Below, piece by piece: positions 4,626 to 5,570 of a stretch of DNA of 5,570 bases. The DNA lies in NCBI GenBank assembly GCA_012511695.1, contig JAAZFO010000033.1:1-5570 (forward strand), read 5' to 3'. A program made the position numbers and the translations under genes. The notes under the pieces are model-generated. The model was not told the DNA's origin, made no database searches, and saw nothing but the letters and a program-made list of their open reading frames with translations. The stretch comes from Erysipelotrichia bacterium. Its GTDB lineage: Bacteria; Bacillota_I; Bacilli_A; RFN20; CAG-826. Position 1 is the first letter of the stretch. Each line of letters starts with the position of its first letter.

Positions 4626-5084
4626 TTAGTGTTCACCATCTTTCAATTTACGCTCGATTTCTCTTTGTTTAATTGCCTCGCGCTTATCGTAGAGCTTTTT
4701 TCCTTTTGCAAGGGCGATTTCAATTTTAGCGAGACCTTTTTTTAAATAGACACGTGTTGGAATAATGGTGAAACCTTCTCTTTTAACCTTATCCTCAAAC
4801 CATTTGATTTCTTTTTTATGCAATAGTAATTTGCGATTGCGACGGGGATCATGGTTAAAGATATTACCTTTATCATAAGGGCTGATGTGCATGTTCAAAA
4901 CTTCCATATTACCTCGACGGATAATGACATAGGCATCACTTAACGAGCAGCCATGAGTTCTGAGTGATTTAATCTCCGTCCCCACTAAGGCCAAGCCACA
5001 CTCAGTAAATGCGCTTAGAAAATAATTAAAATAGGCTTTTTTATTGCTCGTAATAATTTTAATACCGGTTTTAGTTTTAGCCAT
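4626..5084 (-). CDS. smpB: SsrA-binding protein SmpB
   Basis: SmpB binds tmRNA and brings it to stalled ribosomes for trans-translation. The product is 152 residues, the normal length. Conserved blocks appear in order: an N-terminal KIITSNKKAYFNYF, the GTEIKSLR strand (residues 35-42), the SDAYV block, HISPYDKGN with FNHDPRRNRKLLLHKKEI, and the C-terminal ALAKGKKLYDKREAIKQRE, whose basic tail mimics mRNA in the decoding centre. The ATG (5082-5084) is one base after the TGA of the upstream membrane gene, with AGAGG 6 nt before it, inside that gene's last codons. The downstream neighbour is folC rather than the more familiar partners of smpB such as rnr. The tmRNA gene itself is not in this window. 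Confidence 0.97.
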   Translation of the reverse strand: MAKTKTGIKIITSNKKAYFNYFLSAFTECGLALVGTEIKSLRTHGCSLSDAYVIIRRGNMEVLNMHISPYDKGNIFNHDPRRNRKLLLHKKEIKWFEDKVKREGFTIIPTRVYLKKGLAKIEIALAKGKKLYDKREAIKQREIERKLKDGEH

Positions 5085-5085
5085 T

Positions 5086-5570
5086 TCATTCCTCTTTCGC
5101 GTGTCTTTTTAGTTTACCTAATAAACTATCATTTATATAAGAAAATGCAATCAATTGTTCTTTTTTATCTCCAAGTCCTATACAAAGTAAATAGATGGTA
5201 AAGAGCAAACAAATATAAATCGCAACCATAAAATGATCGACGAATAAAAGTTGTCTCATAAGAAATGAACAAATGATTCCGATTAGTACCGTTAGTGTCA
5301 CACTCATGAATGTCTCCTTTGCCACGCCAAAAAAAGCGATATCAAAGTATTGCTTGGCACTTTTAACATTGTTCCCAATTAGTGGTAGCAGCCAATAAAG
5401 TAAGAAAAATATACTAGCGACTGCTATCATCACCACTTTCATCAAACCATCATTAAAAATTGGTAATGTTAAAGATAAAATTACTGCTAAAAATATACCT
5501 AATGATAAAGTAGCGCCCGTCCGTGTGATTTTACCAAAATTAAAATTAGTAGTGGTGTCTAGTGTCACTA
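5086..5570 (-). CDS. Multi-pass membrane protein of unknown function, probably 5'-truncated
   Basis: This frame runs to the window edge. A GTG at 5566-5568 could be its start, but only two bases lie upstream, so neither a ribosome binding site nor a further extension can be judged. From that GTG the protein would have 160 residues with four hydrophobic spans at about 18-38, 44-64, 87-104 and 111-132. A hydrophilic, partly basic C-terminal tail follows and ends in KLKRHAKEE, probably in the cytoplasm. There is no conserved motif I can name. Its TGA stop (5086-5088) lies one base before smpB, so the two are co-transcribed. It could be an integral membrane accessory protein or the C-terminal part of a larger transporter. 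Confidence 0.8.
   Translation of the reverse strand, partial: VTLDTTTNFNFGKITRTGATLSLGIFLAVILSLTLPIFNDGLMKVVMIAVASIFFLLYWLLPLIGNNVKSAKQYFDIAFFGVAKETFMSVTLTVLIGIICSFLMRQLLFVDHFMVAIYICLLFTIYLLCIGLGDKKEQLIAFSYINDSLLGKLKRHAKEE

Noticed and set aside
1..5570. Mycoplasma-type genetic code with TGA as Trp
   Set aside because: TGA ends three genes exactly where the next gene begins or the family ends, and Trp in NusG and SecE is TGG.
1..5570. A new defence, mobile or CRISPR-like system
   Set aside because: No repeat array, integrase, transposase, nuclease or toxin-antitoxin pair is visible; almost all coding space belongs to conserved housekeeping genes.

Overview
The window is a 5.6 kb piece of a low-GC Bacillota-type chromosome. 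Every confident gene lies on the minus strand, so transcription runs from right to left. The organism looks like a member of the Mollicutes/Erysipelotrichia side of the Bacilli. The reasons are AT-rich intergenic DNA, strong purine-rich ribosome binding sites, tightly packed genes, and an L11 whose N-terminal loop is shortened in the way I recall for mycoplasma L11. TGA ends three genes and Trp is written TGG, so the genetic code is standard and this is not a code-4 Mycoplasma or Spiroplasma. The taxonomy is inference.

Right part (5570 to 2422), in transcription order: a membrane protein of unknown function that is open at the window edge, smpB (trans-translation), folC (folate polyglutamylation), a folate-type ECF transporter S component, and a 65-residue acidic single-pass membrane protein. 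Gaps are between +4 and -17 nt, so this is almost certainly one transcript. folT next to folC forms a folate import-and-trap pair: the transporter brings folate in and FolC adds glutamates that keep it in the cell.

Middle part (2381 to 1291): a candidate promoter, then rpmG (zinc-ribbon L33), secE and nusG, closed by a strong hairpin terminator with T runs on both strands. This is the classic L33-SecE-NusG cassette.

Left part (1290 to 1): nusG and rplK are separated by 766 nt instead of being nearly adjacent. Most of the gap is AT-rich DNA in which I see no convincing gene. It also holds a possible 31-codon plus-strand gene that shares the nusG terminator, and the rplK promoter followed by a structured leader of about 115 nt. 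One leader hairpin resembles the L1-binding site of 23S rRNA, as expected if L1 represses its own L11-L1 operon. rplK and the first 52 codons of rplA follow.

I see no mobile element, CRISPR array, tRNA, rRNA or defence gene. The region is mostly ordinary informational housekeeping DNA. The points most worth a second look are the L1-mimic leader, the four-residue deletion in the thiopeptide-binding loop of L11, the oversized folate S component, the acidic membrane microprotein, and the hidden plus-strand small ORF.
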